Shown one piece after another: positions 24,201 through 35,900 of a stretch of DNA of 64,000 nt. The first letter of the stretch is position 1. Every line of letters begins with the position of its first letter. The notes beneath the pieces are model-generated. The model ran no database searches. It was not told the DNA's origin and was given only the letters and a program-made list of their open reading frames with translations. The position numbers were made by a program, and so were the translations under genes. The stretch is from Agelaius tricolor (taxonomy: Eukaryota > Chordata > Aves > Passeriformes > Icteridae): assembly GCA_023055355.1 (NCBI GenBank), contig JALJCS010000002.1, forward strand, positions 83,353,001-83,417,000. Direction: 5' to 3'.

Positions 24201-25154
24201 CTGCTCACTAGTGTTCTTCATCACATTATTCCCCTCACAGGCTGAGAAGTTCCTTAAAGACTTATCAAGGTATCTGAGTTAACTAAAAAAGGAGCTGTGT
24301 GTAACTTTCAGAGGCTGGCTTTCAGGGTCTAACATGCTAAAGAACAAGATACCATTTCCCCCATACTTTTAAGGAACTCTTTTTAATTCTAACAGCAGAA
24401 ACTTTCTACTTTGTCTTTAAAATGGCATCAAGCAGCAAAAATACTACATGGTAATTACGGAGACTTGCTGAATATTGTGTTTCTTGGACACTGTGAATAA
24501 GAGCAGAGTGTCCTGTGTGCTATGGAAATGTTCCTATTACTCAGCTGGCTGACATGGAAGCTCTCATTTGTTGGTGTTTTTGTTTTTGTGTTCTGCTTTG
24601 CAGCTGCATTCCCCCCAGGAAGACATGTGGGTGCTTCTGCTGACTCAGTCCTAGCCAGAGTCCCCTGAATGTGCTCGGGCCACCTGAACCTTGGAGAGCC
24701 TGGAAGTAATTTTCAGCCTACTATGCTTCATTTTGAAGTGTAGTCAAAAGGCACAGCCAGATGGTGTGGACTGTTGTCCTGGAGAAAAGAAAATCTCAAA
24801 ACTGAACTTTTAATTAAAAAAAAAAGAAAAAGAGAGTGAAAGCTAGGAAAGGAGGGGAGAAGATTAACTTCATAACATCCCTAGAGAAGAAAAAGCTATA
24901 TCTCAAATGCCAGAGTGATGTGAGTTGCTGGAAGGATTAAAGGCTTGAACTTTTATGTGGAGTTTTGGGAGTCAAACAAGTATTTCTTCATGCCACTCCC
25001 CCTGTCAGCCTGAAGTCACCTGCCTTTCTACAGGGAGTGCCTTGAAAACTCCACATTGTCCTTTCCTGAACTGCTCTCCCTCTCCTCTGGCACCATGCTC
25101 AAGCCACAACCTTGGAGCTTCTGCCTGTAGCATGTTAATCAGCATCTTGGATTT
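21216..25154. other. Unique DNA, no gene recognised
   Basis: No recognisable gene or interspersed repeat. It includes the long open frame 22685-23311, described separately, and a 14-A run at 23958-23971. The rest is AT-rich with short overlapping frames. Confidence 0.55.
22685..23311 (+). other. Unassigned 208-codon open frame
   Basis: This is the longest ATG-started frame in the window. Its first half lies in a locally GC-richer, CpG-bearing patch (22855-22950). There the opposite strand is also open (22672-23085, 137 codons), which argues that low stop density, not selection, keeps it open. The translation is rich in Cys, Ser and Phe. It has a hydrophobic stretch near residues 165-195 (VNVLIFLLKYF), but no domain, signal peptide or motif that I recognise. 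It could be a chance ORF, a decayed exon or a lineage-specific transcript. I do not call it a gene. Confidence 0.12.
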
Positions 25155-25159
25155 GATGG
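25155..25159 (+). repeat. Target-site duplication, left copy (GATGG)
   Basis: GATGG directly precedes the terminal TG of the long LTR and recurs exactly at 27038-27042. A 5-bp duplication differs from the 6-bp one of the LTR at 15398, so a different integrase type made this insertion. Confidence 0.85.
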
Positions 25160-25440
25160 TGTGGTGGTTTGACAGGAAATGTGTTTTTTGGGATGCTGTG
25201 TTTTTGGCCAATGGATATTCAGGCTTTAATATTGGCATTTAACCTGGCCATTGAGACATGGACACGCCTCTGAGAACACGGAGTTAAAAGCAGAGCTCTC
25301 CCCTGGGAGGGTCCTCTTGGGCTTCCGGCGGGAAAGAGTTCGGGTCTCTGCCCCGGCCCAGCTGCTGGCTGGGCAGGGGGAGGGGAAAAGCCATGTGGCC
25401 GAGAGAGGTAGGCCTGAGCCCAGGGGTGGAAGGGTGGAAG

Positions 25441-25454
25441 AGAGAGAGAGAGAG
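25441..25454 (+). repeat. (GA)n tract 1 in LTR
   Basis: Alternating A/G for 14 bases, extended slightly by AAAG. A second tract lies 43 bases downstream. Confidence 0.85.
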
Positions 25455-25496
25455 AAAGACACCGGGAGCCATCGGGCAGCCCCCCCTGAGAGACAC

Positions 25497-25509
25497 AGAG
25501 AGAGAGAGA
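25497..25509 (+). repeat. (GA)n tract 2 in LTR
   Basis: A second alternating A/G tract of about 13 bases inside the same LTR. Such GA tracts may bind GAGA-type factors, but nothing here shows that they do. Confidence 0.8.
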
Positions 25510-25821
25510 TAAAGAGCCGCTGCCTGAGACTGTAACCTTGAGACTGGATAAACATGGGCCTGTGCCGGCAGCACGGCTGGGACGGAGAAGAGGGGGGGGT
25601 TCAGCCGGCCGCTTGTAGGAGCTTTTAACCCCTTTTTGGAAAATGAGAACTTCACAGAACATTGACCTTTCCTAAAAGATAGAGTGGAAGATGAGGAAGA
25701 AAATGGGCCAGTGTGAGAGAGGTCTGGGCAAGCGAGAGATAGTAGAAGAATAGAGAAGAATCCTAGTGGGAAGAGATGATGGAGTGGCTTTTGCTGGACT
25801 CTTTTTGTATAGCCATGGATA

Positions 25822-26523
25822 GAACCAAGAGGGTTCAGGGTTGATGCCCCTCGGCCCCAGGGGGTGGAAAAATATGGGGGGGACAGCTGTCCCAAAGGAG
25901 AGATTGTGGGGACAGGTGTCCCAAAAGAGAGATGCCGGCCTCAGAACCAAGAGGGTTCAGTGTTGATGCCCCTCGGCCCCAGGGGGTGAAAAATATGGGG
26001 GGGACAGGTGTCCCAAAGGAGGGATTGTGGGGACAGGTGTCCCAAAAGAGAGATGCCGGCCTCGGAACCAAGAGGGTTCAGTGTTGATGCCCCTCGGCCC
26101 CAGGGGGTGAAAATATGGGGGGGACAGGTGTCCCAAAGGAGAGATTGTGGGGACAAGTGTCCCAGAAGAGAGATGGACAGACCCAAGTTCCTTGTGACAC
26201 AGAGACTGCATTCTAGGGGGAGGCAATGGCCTCAGAACCAAGAGGGTTCAGTGTTGATGCCCCTCGGCCCCAGGGGGTGAAAAAATATGGGGGGGACAGG
26301 TGTCCCAAAGGAGAGATTGTGGGGACAAGTGTCCCAGAAGAGAGATGGACAGACCCAAGTTCCTTGTGACACAGAGACTGCATTCTAGGGGGAGGCAATG
26401 GCCTCAGAACCAAGAGGGTTCAGTGTTGATGCCCCTCGGCCCCAGGGGGTGAAAAAATATGGGGGGGACAGGTGTCCCAAAGGAGAGATTGTGGGGAGAG
26501 GTGTCCCAAAGGAGAGACTGTGC
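25822..26523 (+). repeat. Minisatellite: five units in two length classes
   Basis: Each unit begins GAACCAAGAGGGTTCAG. The starts are at 25822, 25944, 26065, 26235 and 26407, giving spacings of 122, 121, 170 and 172 bases. The fifth unit is incomplete. The two long units carry an extra block of about 50 bases (26175-26230 and 26347-26402). Every unit also holds two copies of a sub-box of about 29 bases built on GGGGACAGGTGTCCC. This box is a short hairpin (stem GGGACA/TGTCCC) around the E-box CAGGTG. Some copies vary to CAAGTG or CAGCTG. Units three and four are identical by eye apart from two A in one A-run. Unit lengths are not multiples of three, so the block is not a protein repeat. Confidence 0.95.
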
Positions 26524-26904
26524 CTTTTTTTGGATCGGGACAGAGCATCCTTAAAAGACAACCCTAGAAGCAGCTCTGGTCCATGTTCAGTGGTGAGAGC
26601 ACTGGACATGGAAAGGAAGAAGTCACGACGGCAGATGTACTCCGGGCGGTGCCACGAGTGACACAGAAACACACAAGGCTTCGACTGTGTTTCCAGGGGA
26701 AGCCCATGGCACAAGAAGGACTCCTCTCCTCTTGCTGAACTGAGGATTGATTGTTTGAAGGGTGGTGCTGGACCGAGAGTTGGTGATTTGAGAAACAAAT
26801 GTATTGTGTTGGAAATTTGGTGGGGGGAGGAGGAAATGCATTTGTGAAGTTTTCATTTTCCCTGTGTATGTGTGTTCCTTTTTCTTTGTAGTTGTAGTGT
26901 AGTT

Positions 26905-26910
26905 AATAAA
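26905..26910 (+). promoter_or_regulatory. LTR polyadenylation signal AATAAA
   Basis: AATAAA is followed by GT- and T-rich sequence (GTTTTGTTTTCTTTTTT), the usual downstream element of a cleavage site. It lies about 130 bases from the LTR end and defines the element's strand. Confidence 0.75.
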
Positions 26911-27037
26911 GTTTTGTTTTCTTTTTTCCCTAAGTAGGAGCCTGCTTTGCTTATTCCTGGTCACATCTCACAGCAGAAACCAGGGAGAAGGTATTTTCAT
27001 GGGGGCACTGGCATTGTGCCAGTGTCAAACCATGACA

Positions 27038-27042
27038 GATGG
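27038..27042 (+). repeat. Target-site duplication, right copy (GATGG)
   Basis: Exact copy of 25155-25159, immediately after the LTR's terminal CA. Confidence 0.85.
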
Positions 27043-30000
27043 CCAGGACACCCCACAAAGACAAGGAAGGACAGTAAGGTCCAGGCTGTTCTGAATGAAT
27101 CCTTCTTTGAATTTTTGTCTGCCTTCACCAAAACCTAGATTTAAAACGATTACACATGTGGTGTAATTACACATTACACCAGCAGCCTTGTTATATTGTA
27201 GCAGGTGTTAGTTCTTCCTGCTGTTAAAATGTATCCATTCTATTTGAAAACTTGTCTGTGAGTGGTTTCCAACCTTCCACAAGTACATGCTTTCATTTTT
27301 GATTCAAAGCTGAAGAAAATAGTAAAGTGGAAAGGTAGCCACTTTTCTACATCTGTGTCAACTTTTCTGCTTGGACATTACCAGTTTTATTTAGCCTTGC
27401 TCAGGAAAAGAGCTCTTTAGAGATGGAGATGAACCTGCACCCAGAGGCATGCTGTGACCCCTGAGTGCAATATCACACATAAATACCCCAGAGAACTCTG
27501 AATTACCTCCCAGCCTCTTTACCAGGAGCAATATTATTCTGCTAACACACTGCTGCTTCCCCTGAGCCTCCTGCCCAGAGTTTCCTCCAGGTAAGGTGAC
27601 CTTAGGGCCACTGCCCCTGGCTGGGTCACTGGGGGAGCGGGCAGGAAGCTGTGCAGGGTACCTGGGGTGCTGCACAGGAGGCAGAGTGCAGAGAGTGGGG
27701 GTTGCCTTGGAGTCTGCCAGAAGGAGCAGTCAGGAAAACATCTGGAAAGCAGGAGGAACTGAAGAGAATCTCAGACACTGCTTACACTGCTTACACTGAC
27801 AGCATTCAGATAGTCTCCAAAATGGACATTTTCTCAGCACTGCAAATCCTGCCTTAGTGAATAGTGTGTGTGTGGGGAGGCCTTAATTTGTTTTTTCTCT
27901 TGTGTGAGAAATGAATGAGTTTTGAACTCATTGTAAATATATGTTTATTAAAGCTTGTCTTCTAAAAGAATAATTTATGTGTATTAAACTTCCTCCAGTA
28001 CTTAGCCAATGGGTCTAATTTGGCTACATATATTTGCAGACACTCCTAATGTTTATTTTACAGAGCTATATGTTTGCAGATCTTATTTTACTGTCTAATA
28101 GCACTGGATCTTATCCATCTCTCTCGTCATCTCATTTTTACCCTGAAAACTTACCGTATGAATTCTAAATTCCTAATTTCATCCTGACGTTGTCATTGCA
28201 ATGCTTCTGCTTGGAGAACAATGGGAGAGTGAATAAAATTTCACTATGTCTCCTGAATGTTTGTATTAGCGACTTCTGTAGTTTTTCCTCACATTTTTAT
28301 CAAGCCTCTGCATATTTCTTATGCTGTGTAGGAACTTAGACACATGATCAAGTTACCAGGTCTAAACAAGTTACTACAGGTCAGCTGAGGAGTCAAAATT
28401 CTTGCATATGTAGCACAAATTACTATGAAGTTACGTGATTTAGATAAAAGCTTTTATCAAATTATTTTGTATATGACAAGTCTGGACATGCACATCAAAG
28501 TAGTTTCCACTGGTGACCTCTAAATCACTGCAAATGGGCAACATACCTGAGCTTCATCTTTGTGTAAAATGTAAGATTATCTCAGTTTCTGGACTGGACC
28601 CAGGAAAGTGGGTCCACTGAAGTATTTGGCTGTAGTCTAAATGACATGAAGGAGACATTAGACAGAAGGTTTGCTGTAGCTGTTTTGTGTTGTTTTGCAG
28701 CCTGCTGTGCAGGTACCCTGCTCTGGATGCTCTAATAAAGATGCATTGGTGGGGTTTTCCTTTGCCTGTTTGCTTAGACTGCCTAGAGCAGTGGAAACCC
28801 TTCAGGAAAAGGGCCTAGGACCTTCTGAGGCAAATGGATTGTGAGGAGAAAATTTTCTTAGGGACACAGAGAGGATTGTGTGACTCTTATCCAAGCTAAA
28901 ATAACACCAAAAAATGATGGGGTGCGGAGCAAAGATGAGTAAAGGTTCTACCATGCAGGGACACGATGAGCAAGAAAGATTGTCTTTCACATTCTTTATT
29001 TAACAAATTATCTAGAACTCTTGAGCCTTACCTATTTAGATTTTCTTTGTACTATTAATTGGAGACTGGGAATGTTTGAATCTTCAGTGAGTTAATCTAA
29101 CAGCTTTTCTTCAGCAACATACATTTATAGTGCAGATATCCCTGTGTTTCCTCTTACTTAAATGAGATTGCACTGCAAACAAACACCTTTTGGCACCTTG
29201 ACTAGTATTGGAAAGAAGATAAGAGTTGGTGGAGTGGCTGATGAGCTCCTTAAATTTTATTGTTTGGCTCCTGAGAGCTGTTTGTTTTGTACTTTCCATG
29301 CAGTGAAGGAATGTGAGAAATGCACTCCAAGGATCCACACTCAAGCACATCTGAGCACTTCCCAGACCGACACTTCAGAACCTTCACTTGCAAAAAACAG
29401 GGGTGGAGCATGATGGTGTGGAAAGCACCTTTAAAGAGGAGATGCAGACCTCTGGCCTGCAGAAATGGGAAGATGAGGACCATGCAGGGGCACCTGGTCA
29501 TTAGGGCCTGAGTGAGGCTTGGAATTGCACCATAAGCAGGGCTGCCTGTGCTTCAAGCTCATCACTGTGCTGCCGTCCTCTGTTACAATGGGCAGAATGA
29601 CAGCACCAACACTCTAGCCTGGAAGTGACCATCAGTGACAAGAGCACATTGTACCCTGGTGCACAAAGTGAAAGAGGTCCTCATTTCCCTCCTTCTCCCT
29701 CTGTATCTGTAATAAAATCTGACTGTAGTAAATAATCATGTGATTTCTGGATGGAAACTAGTAACAGGGTGAAGGTAGAGCCCACATAAGCTCCCTTACC
29801 TACCGTATGCCCCTGTTTATCTTGCTGATTTATATTATCAGAAATATAATTTCTCCCATATTTGGTGTTGACCTTTCCATCAAGCCATTCCTTGTCTGAG
29901 CACACCAGTTTTATACCACTGTCAGCTAGCTGACATAAACAGTTAGGCCAATATGAAACTGTTGTAAAGTCACAGAGGATCACGCCATGTGTCTTACATG

Positions 30001-32792
30001 TAGAAAAAAGTTCATTTTCCTTGTTTCTCTAGTAATACAAAATACTATTTCTTCAGAGCAACAGCTAGTTTCTATGACCAGCTGTAAACAATTACTAAGC
30101 TGCCTGCCTTGATGATTTATAGCTTAGTTATAAAAGGGTGTACTTCTGCCAGACTGCTTGCTAAGCCCAGAGGAAGACCCTGAGTTAATGATGATGACGC
30201 TATTTTATCACCTGCTGTGAACTAATTCTAGGAACTAGTCAGATTTTTCTGAGGAAATTGCTTTGCAATGTGAAATCAATAAAGTCAATACTCTTTTCCT
30301 TTTTTCCCCCTCTGTGTGTGGGAATAGACCAATATGTAGATGTGATTTTGGGAGAAAAGGTGCTTGTTTTCAGGATGAAATTTCTGGTCCAAACCAGAGA
30401 TGACTGTAACATGAGGACAATAGGACAGAGCATTGTCCAGTGAAGATAGGACCCTTGGGGAAAATATGAGAAATTGAAGAAAGTTCATGTTTTGAACTCG
30501 TTGCTAATTTAAATCCAATGTGAATTCCTTTGTAACCTGCTATTTAGGCAGATATTTATGTTCTCATTAATCACTGTGGAATATCCTAGTTTTATCACAT
30601 TGCAGAATGCATACATTTTTTATTAAAAATTTCACTAGTTTTCCAAAGTTTTTAAATTACTTCCTACAGAAATGTAATAAGAAAAATCAGATGGCTCCTA
30701 GATTTTATTTTGCTTGGTGTCTCTGAAGGGTTAAAAATTCAATGGTAGACAAACTGACATGTTAGTGATTATTCTAAAGCTTCTTTTTTCAAGCTACATG
30801 TATCAAGCACCCTGGAGTTTTTGTTTGTTTGTGATAGCTGTTTTGTGTGATCATCTGTTATTAATTACAGTATTGTTGGTCAACTGGCTGTTCCAGAGAT
30901 TAGTGGTATTGTTACAAAAGTATGTACACTCCCTTAGTACGTGGGTGGTGGTGGCAGTTGTGCTGATATCAATCCTGTCTTTTTCACAGGACAGAGCTTA
31001 AGGTCTGGTTTGGTCCCTGTTTTTCTACCAGATCCCTGCTCTTTTTACTTTCCGTTTGGAACAGATTGCAACTTTACACTGACATAGGAATGGATCTTCT
31101 GCAGGCATATGGATTTTCACCTCCTATAATAAATGCACAGTGCTCAGAATGATGAGATACATATGCTGTATAGAGATATCAGGAAAAGTTTATGCTACAT
31201 CTTATTAATTGACAGGGGTTTTTTGTGTGAATACCCTCTAAAATGTAAAATTACACAGTAGCAAATTAGGTGTCTCCAAAAAAAAAAAAAACTTAAGCCT
31301 GCCATTTTTATATCAGATGATAAATAAAGGTTTTATTAAATTCATTTCAGGAGGACTTCAGCCATTGGTGTGGAATTTCTGTGCTTCTTGTATCATGTTT
31401 GCATACTGTGTTTTCAAATACTTTTGCTTTAAGACTTAATATTAGAGAAACTTGTGAATTGGGTTTTTGTTTTCTTTTGTTTTTAATGACACTGGCATTT
31501 AAAATTGGTGATTTCTCATTCTGGACAGTGTAACATGAAACCAGAACCTCTTCTACTGGTGAGAGCTGCCAGGACAATGGACACACAGCTATTAACTGTG
31601 AAACTGCTACTGTGATACTCCTGCTGTCATTAACAAGGGTGACAGCAAAAAGACATTTCTGGGAAAGCTTCATGTTCTTCAGACTCTGAGGGCTGGTAGG
31701 AGCTTTGGAAAGGGATAGATTTTTATACAGGGAGCCTTTACTTTGTGGCAGAGATGGGTGCAGTGAATAGAATGCTCCCATAGAATTTCACAAAAGAATT
31801 CCTTTTACCCTATTGCTTTACAGCAAACCCCACAGGCAGACTGGCTCTTACTGCATCAGTTTAGCTAAAATGCTGCTTTGGACAATCATATCCTGTAAAA
31901 TAGAGTCAATGAATTAATCTGTATCTAACCTGAGTAACAATCCTTAGTGATTCTAATGTTTACAACAAACACCTTTGGTATGTTCCAGCTAAAGCTGCCA
32001 AAGAAAGTCAGGATTACTCATTAATTTTTAAACTCGATCCATTATCCTTTTGTTAATTATAATAATACAGTGGTGTAAACCAGCATAATGTTAATTAGAC
32101 TTTGGCCAAGAATTTCTTGATTGGATTTTTCATTGAATTTGTGTGATGGAACTGGGTGAAACTTGCTTAGGAGTCCTGTACCTGTTCATTCAGCGTGACA
32201 ACCTAAAGTAGATAAACACCTTCATCAAATATCAGTAAGAGCAATAATTATGTGTGTCCAAAACACAGAACTAGAGCTAAAAGTTCAGTTGCAGGCTATG
32301 TATGCCTTCTGTGGTTATCAATGTGAATTTAGGGTCAGCAAGTTGATCGGGTAGCAAACTTTGTGTACTTACAAAAGAATTAAAAATTCCGCTGGGTATA
32401 TGGTTATCAAAAGAAAGATATCTGATATTTTTTGCCATGTTCCAGAGATGTCTTGTAGAGCCTGTCTGTGTAAAGTTGAAGGCCAGGGAAAGCAATTATT
32501 CCTGTGAATCACTGGAGCTGCCAGGATGAGAAGGGGCACAGCCAGAGGGACTAAGTTGCTACACAGGCACCCATGGGCATAGCATTTGCTAAATTAGTTT
32601 ACTGGGATCTTTGTACAGGGTAACATTCACCCAAAAAGTCAAATCTGTTGAACAGGGAGGCCAGTCCCTGCCAAGATGATGATGATGAAACTCTCTGCTG
32701 GGAGGGTCCTTGGAAAGGTATCTCAGCTAGACAGAGTGAGATTCTCTGCCCCTCTTTTGCTCTGCTCATGTGACCATGCTGTGCTACAGAGG
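27043..32792. other. Unique DNA, no gene recognised
   Basis: No gene, RNA or transposon that I can support. It contains a 14-A run (31278-31291) and a short (GAT)n run at 32675-32688. The longest open frame is - 31347-31781 (144 codons), with no recognisable domain. Confidence 0.6.
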
Positions 32793-32970
32793 AGCATAGA
32801 ATATCCTCAGTTGGATATCCTGACAAGGATAATTGCAGCCCAAATCCCAGCCCCTCACAGGACTGCCCCAAGAATCCCACCACGTGTCTGAGAGCATTGC
32901 TCAAACTTTTCTTGATCTCTGTCAGGCTTGGTGCTGTGACCACTTCCCTGTGGAGCCTTTCTGCACCTAC
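32793..32970 (-). mobile_element. CR1 LINE 3' end
   Basis: The antisense CR1 3' end starts AGCATAGAATATCCTCAGTTGG. It continues through 'CCTCACAGGACTGCCCCAAG', 'CACGTGTCTGAGAGCATTG' and 'GTCAGGCTTGGTGCTGTGACC' to 'TGTGGAGCCTTTCTGCACC'. It shares its order of blocks with the fragment at 20988, so both are probably one subfamily. It is 5'-truncated, non-coding and inactive. Confidence 0.88.
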
Positions 32971-35900
32971 AAAAGTTGTTTCTATTGAACATTTACAAAT
33001 ATCTGTGTATGCTTTTCTTAATTCTGCAGCAGGATTTGCCTGGAGAAGTCCCTCAGCCTGGGGACATTCTCCATCCTGGATGCTAACACGTTGCAGCTCA
33101 TGAGTAGTACATGTCAAATGGTCTAAAATCAGCAGGGACTGTCTGCTGAAATCTCTGTGAGTGTCCAAAATTTCCACCTGGACACCTCCTGCAGAAATCA
33201 GGCAAAGGCTTTGCTTCTTCTGGCAGAGAGATCAATCACTGTGTCTCAGTTCAGTCCCTTATGTCACCTCTGCAGAAACTAGTTTTGGGACCATCCAGGG
33301 AACAAGTGCCAAAGTGTGCATCCTAACAACAGCTGCAGCACAACTGTCACTACAGGGCAAACTTGACTTTCATCCTTAACTCATAAATTAAATTCAGTAG
33401 TTCTTGCCACAAAGTGCTAATCAAAAACCAAAGCAATAAACCCAATTTGATAAACCTGATGATCTTTTTTCTGCAGATGTAAAAGATAGACCATATGTAT
33501 TGTCTGGATTCAAAATGGGGAATGATGTGACTTCCTTTTGGCAGCCGTCTGGCCAGCTGAAAAATGTTTCCTGTGCTGAATGTGCATAGTATAATATGGT
33601 TCTTCATTGATGTGCACTGAAAATAAGGAATACTCCACAAAGTGCTTTACACTTACAGTCCTGATTCTTGTTTGTACTAAAGCTCTTTTGTGTGAGTCTC
33701 GAAGTACACTGAGCACTTGAAGCAAGTGCTCATTCTGCTGAAGATGTCCTTGGCTGAATAGCTGTGAGTTTAAAGGAGGCTCAGTCATCAGAAGAACCCC
33801 AAGCTAGCTCAGTGTCTTCGGAGTTCTTGTTTTCCTTTGCCCATAGATCAGGACATGTTCCTGTTCTGGGCAGGAGAAGACAGCTCCCCAGTGTCCTCAC
33901 TAATGTGTGCTGTGTTGAAAGCAGGAAGAGTAAATGGAACAGCTGGTACTTTAAATTCATGCCTTCTAAATCACTTCACTGTGGTGATAACAGCACTATC
34001 AATATCCTCTTTCACTTGTCTGCTACATAGTCTTTTTGTTTTAGTACTCACACGTCCTTTTTGTCACAGGATTTCTCCAGCTGAAAGCACCACTGTCCAA
34101 GTATTTCAAGTGAAAAGGGAAATTTCTATTTTTATTTTAAGATTATGTTTCCGCTGTTGACATGGAATACATGTGGTAATGGAAGTGTTAAAGGAGATGT
34201 TTCCATCTCTGAAGTGATTCTGGATGAAGAAAGAATTGTTATCATGTGCTGAAGGTTGGTGCCTTAGTTCAGGTCATGCAGAACTTGGATAGCATTTTGG
34301 GTACAGTGTTGGAATATTTTAGCTTTAGACCATTTATATCCATGTGGACTAGTGCTGTAAAACACATTTTTCTAAAGCATAGCTTTGACCCCTCTTTCTG
34401 TCCTCTGCTGCGACTTGCCTGTCACATCAAATGCAATTTTTTCTTTCTTCTCAGAGTTTTTCTTGGCCTAATCTCCATCACTCATCTGATTTTCAGTGCT
34501 GAGAAGGTGTCTTCTTTCTCTGATCAGCCCAGTTTGACTCATGCTCTTGCAATGTCACTTCACAGTCACTGGTCTATCCATCTCCATCTAATCCCATGTC
34601 CTGTATTTAGTTTATTAGGAGCTCTCCAGGGAGAAACTCTTGTTCCTCTGCTGGCAGTCAATGCAGTTATGTACTGGATTCCATTTGGGATCCCAGGCTC
34701 TTCGAAAATATAAATTAATAAAATATGAATTAGGAATAAAGTCTTATGCAGAAGGATGAGGAAGTGAGAGGAATTAGGGCTATACCCTGGGGCTTTCCAC
34801 ATTAACTGTTAGTGGTGCCTAGCAGGAGCTGATAAGCAGAGAATTGGTGCTATGGATGTGCTGCATGAGGTGTGTACCAGCTGGGGGGCCAGTTCCAGAT
34901 AGCTCTAGTCTGGCCCCACTGTCTGGAAGCTCATTAGCAGCTGGAGCTCACAGTCTGGTCTGGTTTCATTTGGGGAACACAGTGTGTGCTCTGAGGCTGC
35001 TCTGAGAGGTGAAACACGAGTGGAGCTGGGGGGACATTGGTATGTTAACATCAGATGTGTCCCCCTGAGCTAAACCAAAGTGCATCATCAAAGTGTGTGT
35101 GTAGGCACACCCTCATTGTCAGAGTATCTTTAGCACAATTTTTTTCGTTATGACATTAAATTATCAAAATGTATAAATATTACTCCAAGGTAATATTTTT
35201 TTCTGATTGAGATGCGAAATATAAATTAATGTTTATCAGTCTAGAGATACTTGTCAGAAGAGACAAATTATTTCCTTCTGTACACCCCACTGACAGGGGG
35301 TAGCTTTGTAGAGTCCAGTGAATGGAGCATTATGGAAAACTGATAGAACAACACTCAGGTCAGAGGTTTAGTTTAAACCTACAGTGGAAGGCATTAAAGT
35401 CTGCCAACCAAGAACACCTTGAATGCAACAGATTTCAAAGATTGGCCTAGTCTTCTTGAATCAGAGGGTATTTTGTAGCAATCTGGAGCTACAACATCTA
35501 GTTCTCTCAAATTTTCACTATAGTTTTCACCTAGCTCACTTCTGATACTTACATAGCCAGCCATGAATGGGAATGAAACTGGGGAGAACAGAAAGGGAAA
35601 AAAAGAGGTACTCTATAGGTGTCATCAAGAACTGTTACATATTTCTTATTTTGTTATTTGACTTGTACTGGCATATGGATTAATAGCTGGATTAATAGCT
35701 ATTCACATTGCCATGAACTTTTTTATTATGATATGGTAATTGAAGGAAAATGCTACATTTGCCTTAGTACTACCAGACTAAGAAATTGGTAGAACACAAT
35801 GGAGGGATGAAATAAGATTACTTACGTTAATGGAAACATTACTTTCCAATGCCTGAATGCTGTAGTGAACTGCAGATTTATACAGTCTTAAACTTGGCTT

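Larger units (their letters stand above)
25160..27037 (+). mobile_element. Long solo LTR, 1878 bp, with internal minisatellite
   Basis: The ends are inverted and nearly perfect: TGTGGTGGTTTGAC at the start and GTCAAACCATGACA at the end. They are flanked by the 5-bp duplication GATGG. An AATAAA at 26905-26910, about 130 bases from the end, gives the plus orientation. In order it contains: a unique 5' part; a CpG-rich stretch (25300-25620); (GA)n tracts; a five-unit tandem block (25822-26523); and a 3' part of about 510 bases. The open frames inside (for example - 25284-25895, 203 codons) cross the tandem units in several frames and encode no retroviral protein. I therefore read the whole as one LTR without internal genes. 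I associate the end sequences with a passerine LTR family from memory, unverified. The alternative is a short non-autonomous LTR element. Confidence 0.85.

Noticed and set aside
25219..25895. Long minus-strand open frames (147 and 203 codons) over the LTR
   Set aside because: They run through GC-rich LTR sequence and tandem units whose lengths are not multiples of three. Similar peptides appear in several frames, so they are by-products of the repeat, not retroviral or host proteins.
25868..26515. GGGACAGGTGTCCC boxes as steroid-receptor response elements
   Set aside because: The half-sites are separated by two bases, whereas glucocorticoid/androgen elements need an inverted repeat with a three-base spacer and a TGTTCT-like half-site.
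25822..26523. Tandem units as a CRISPR array
   Set aside because: The units are 120-172 bases, near identical throughout, with no unique spacers, inside a vertebrate LTR.
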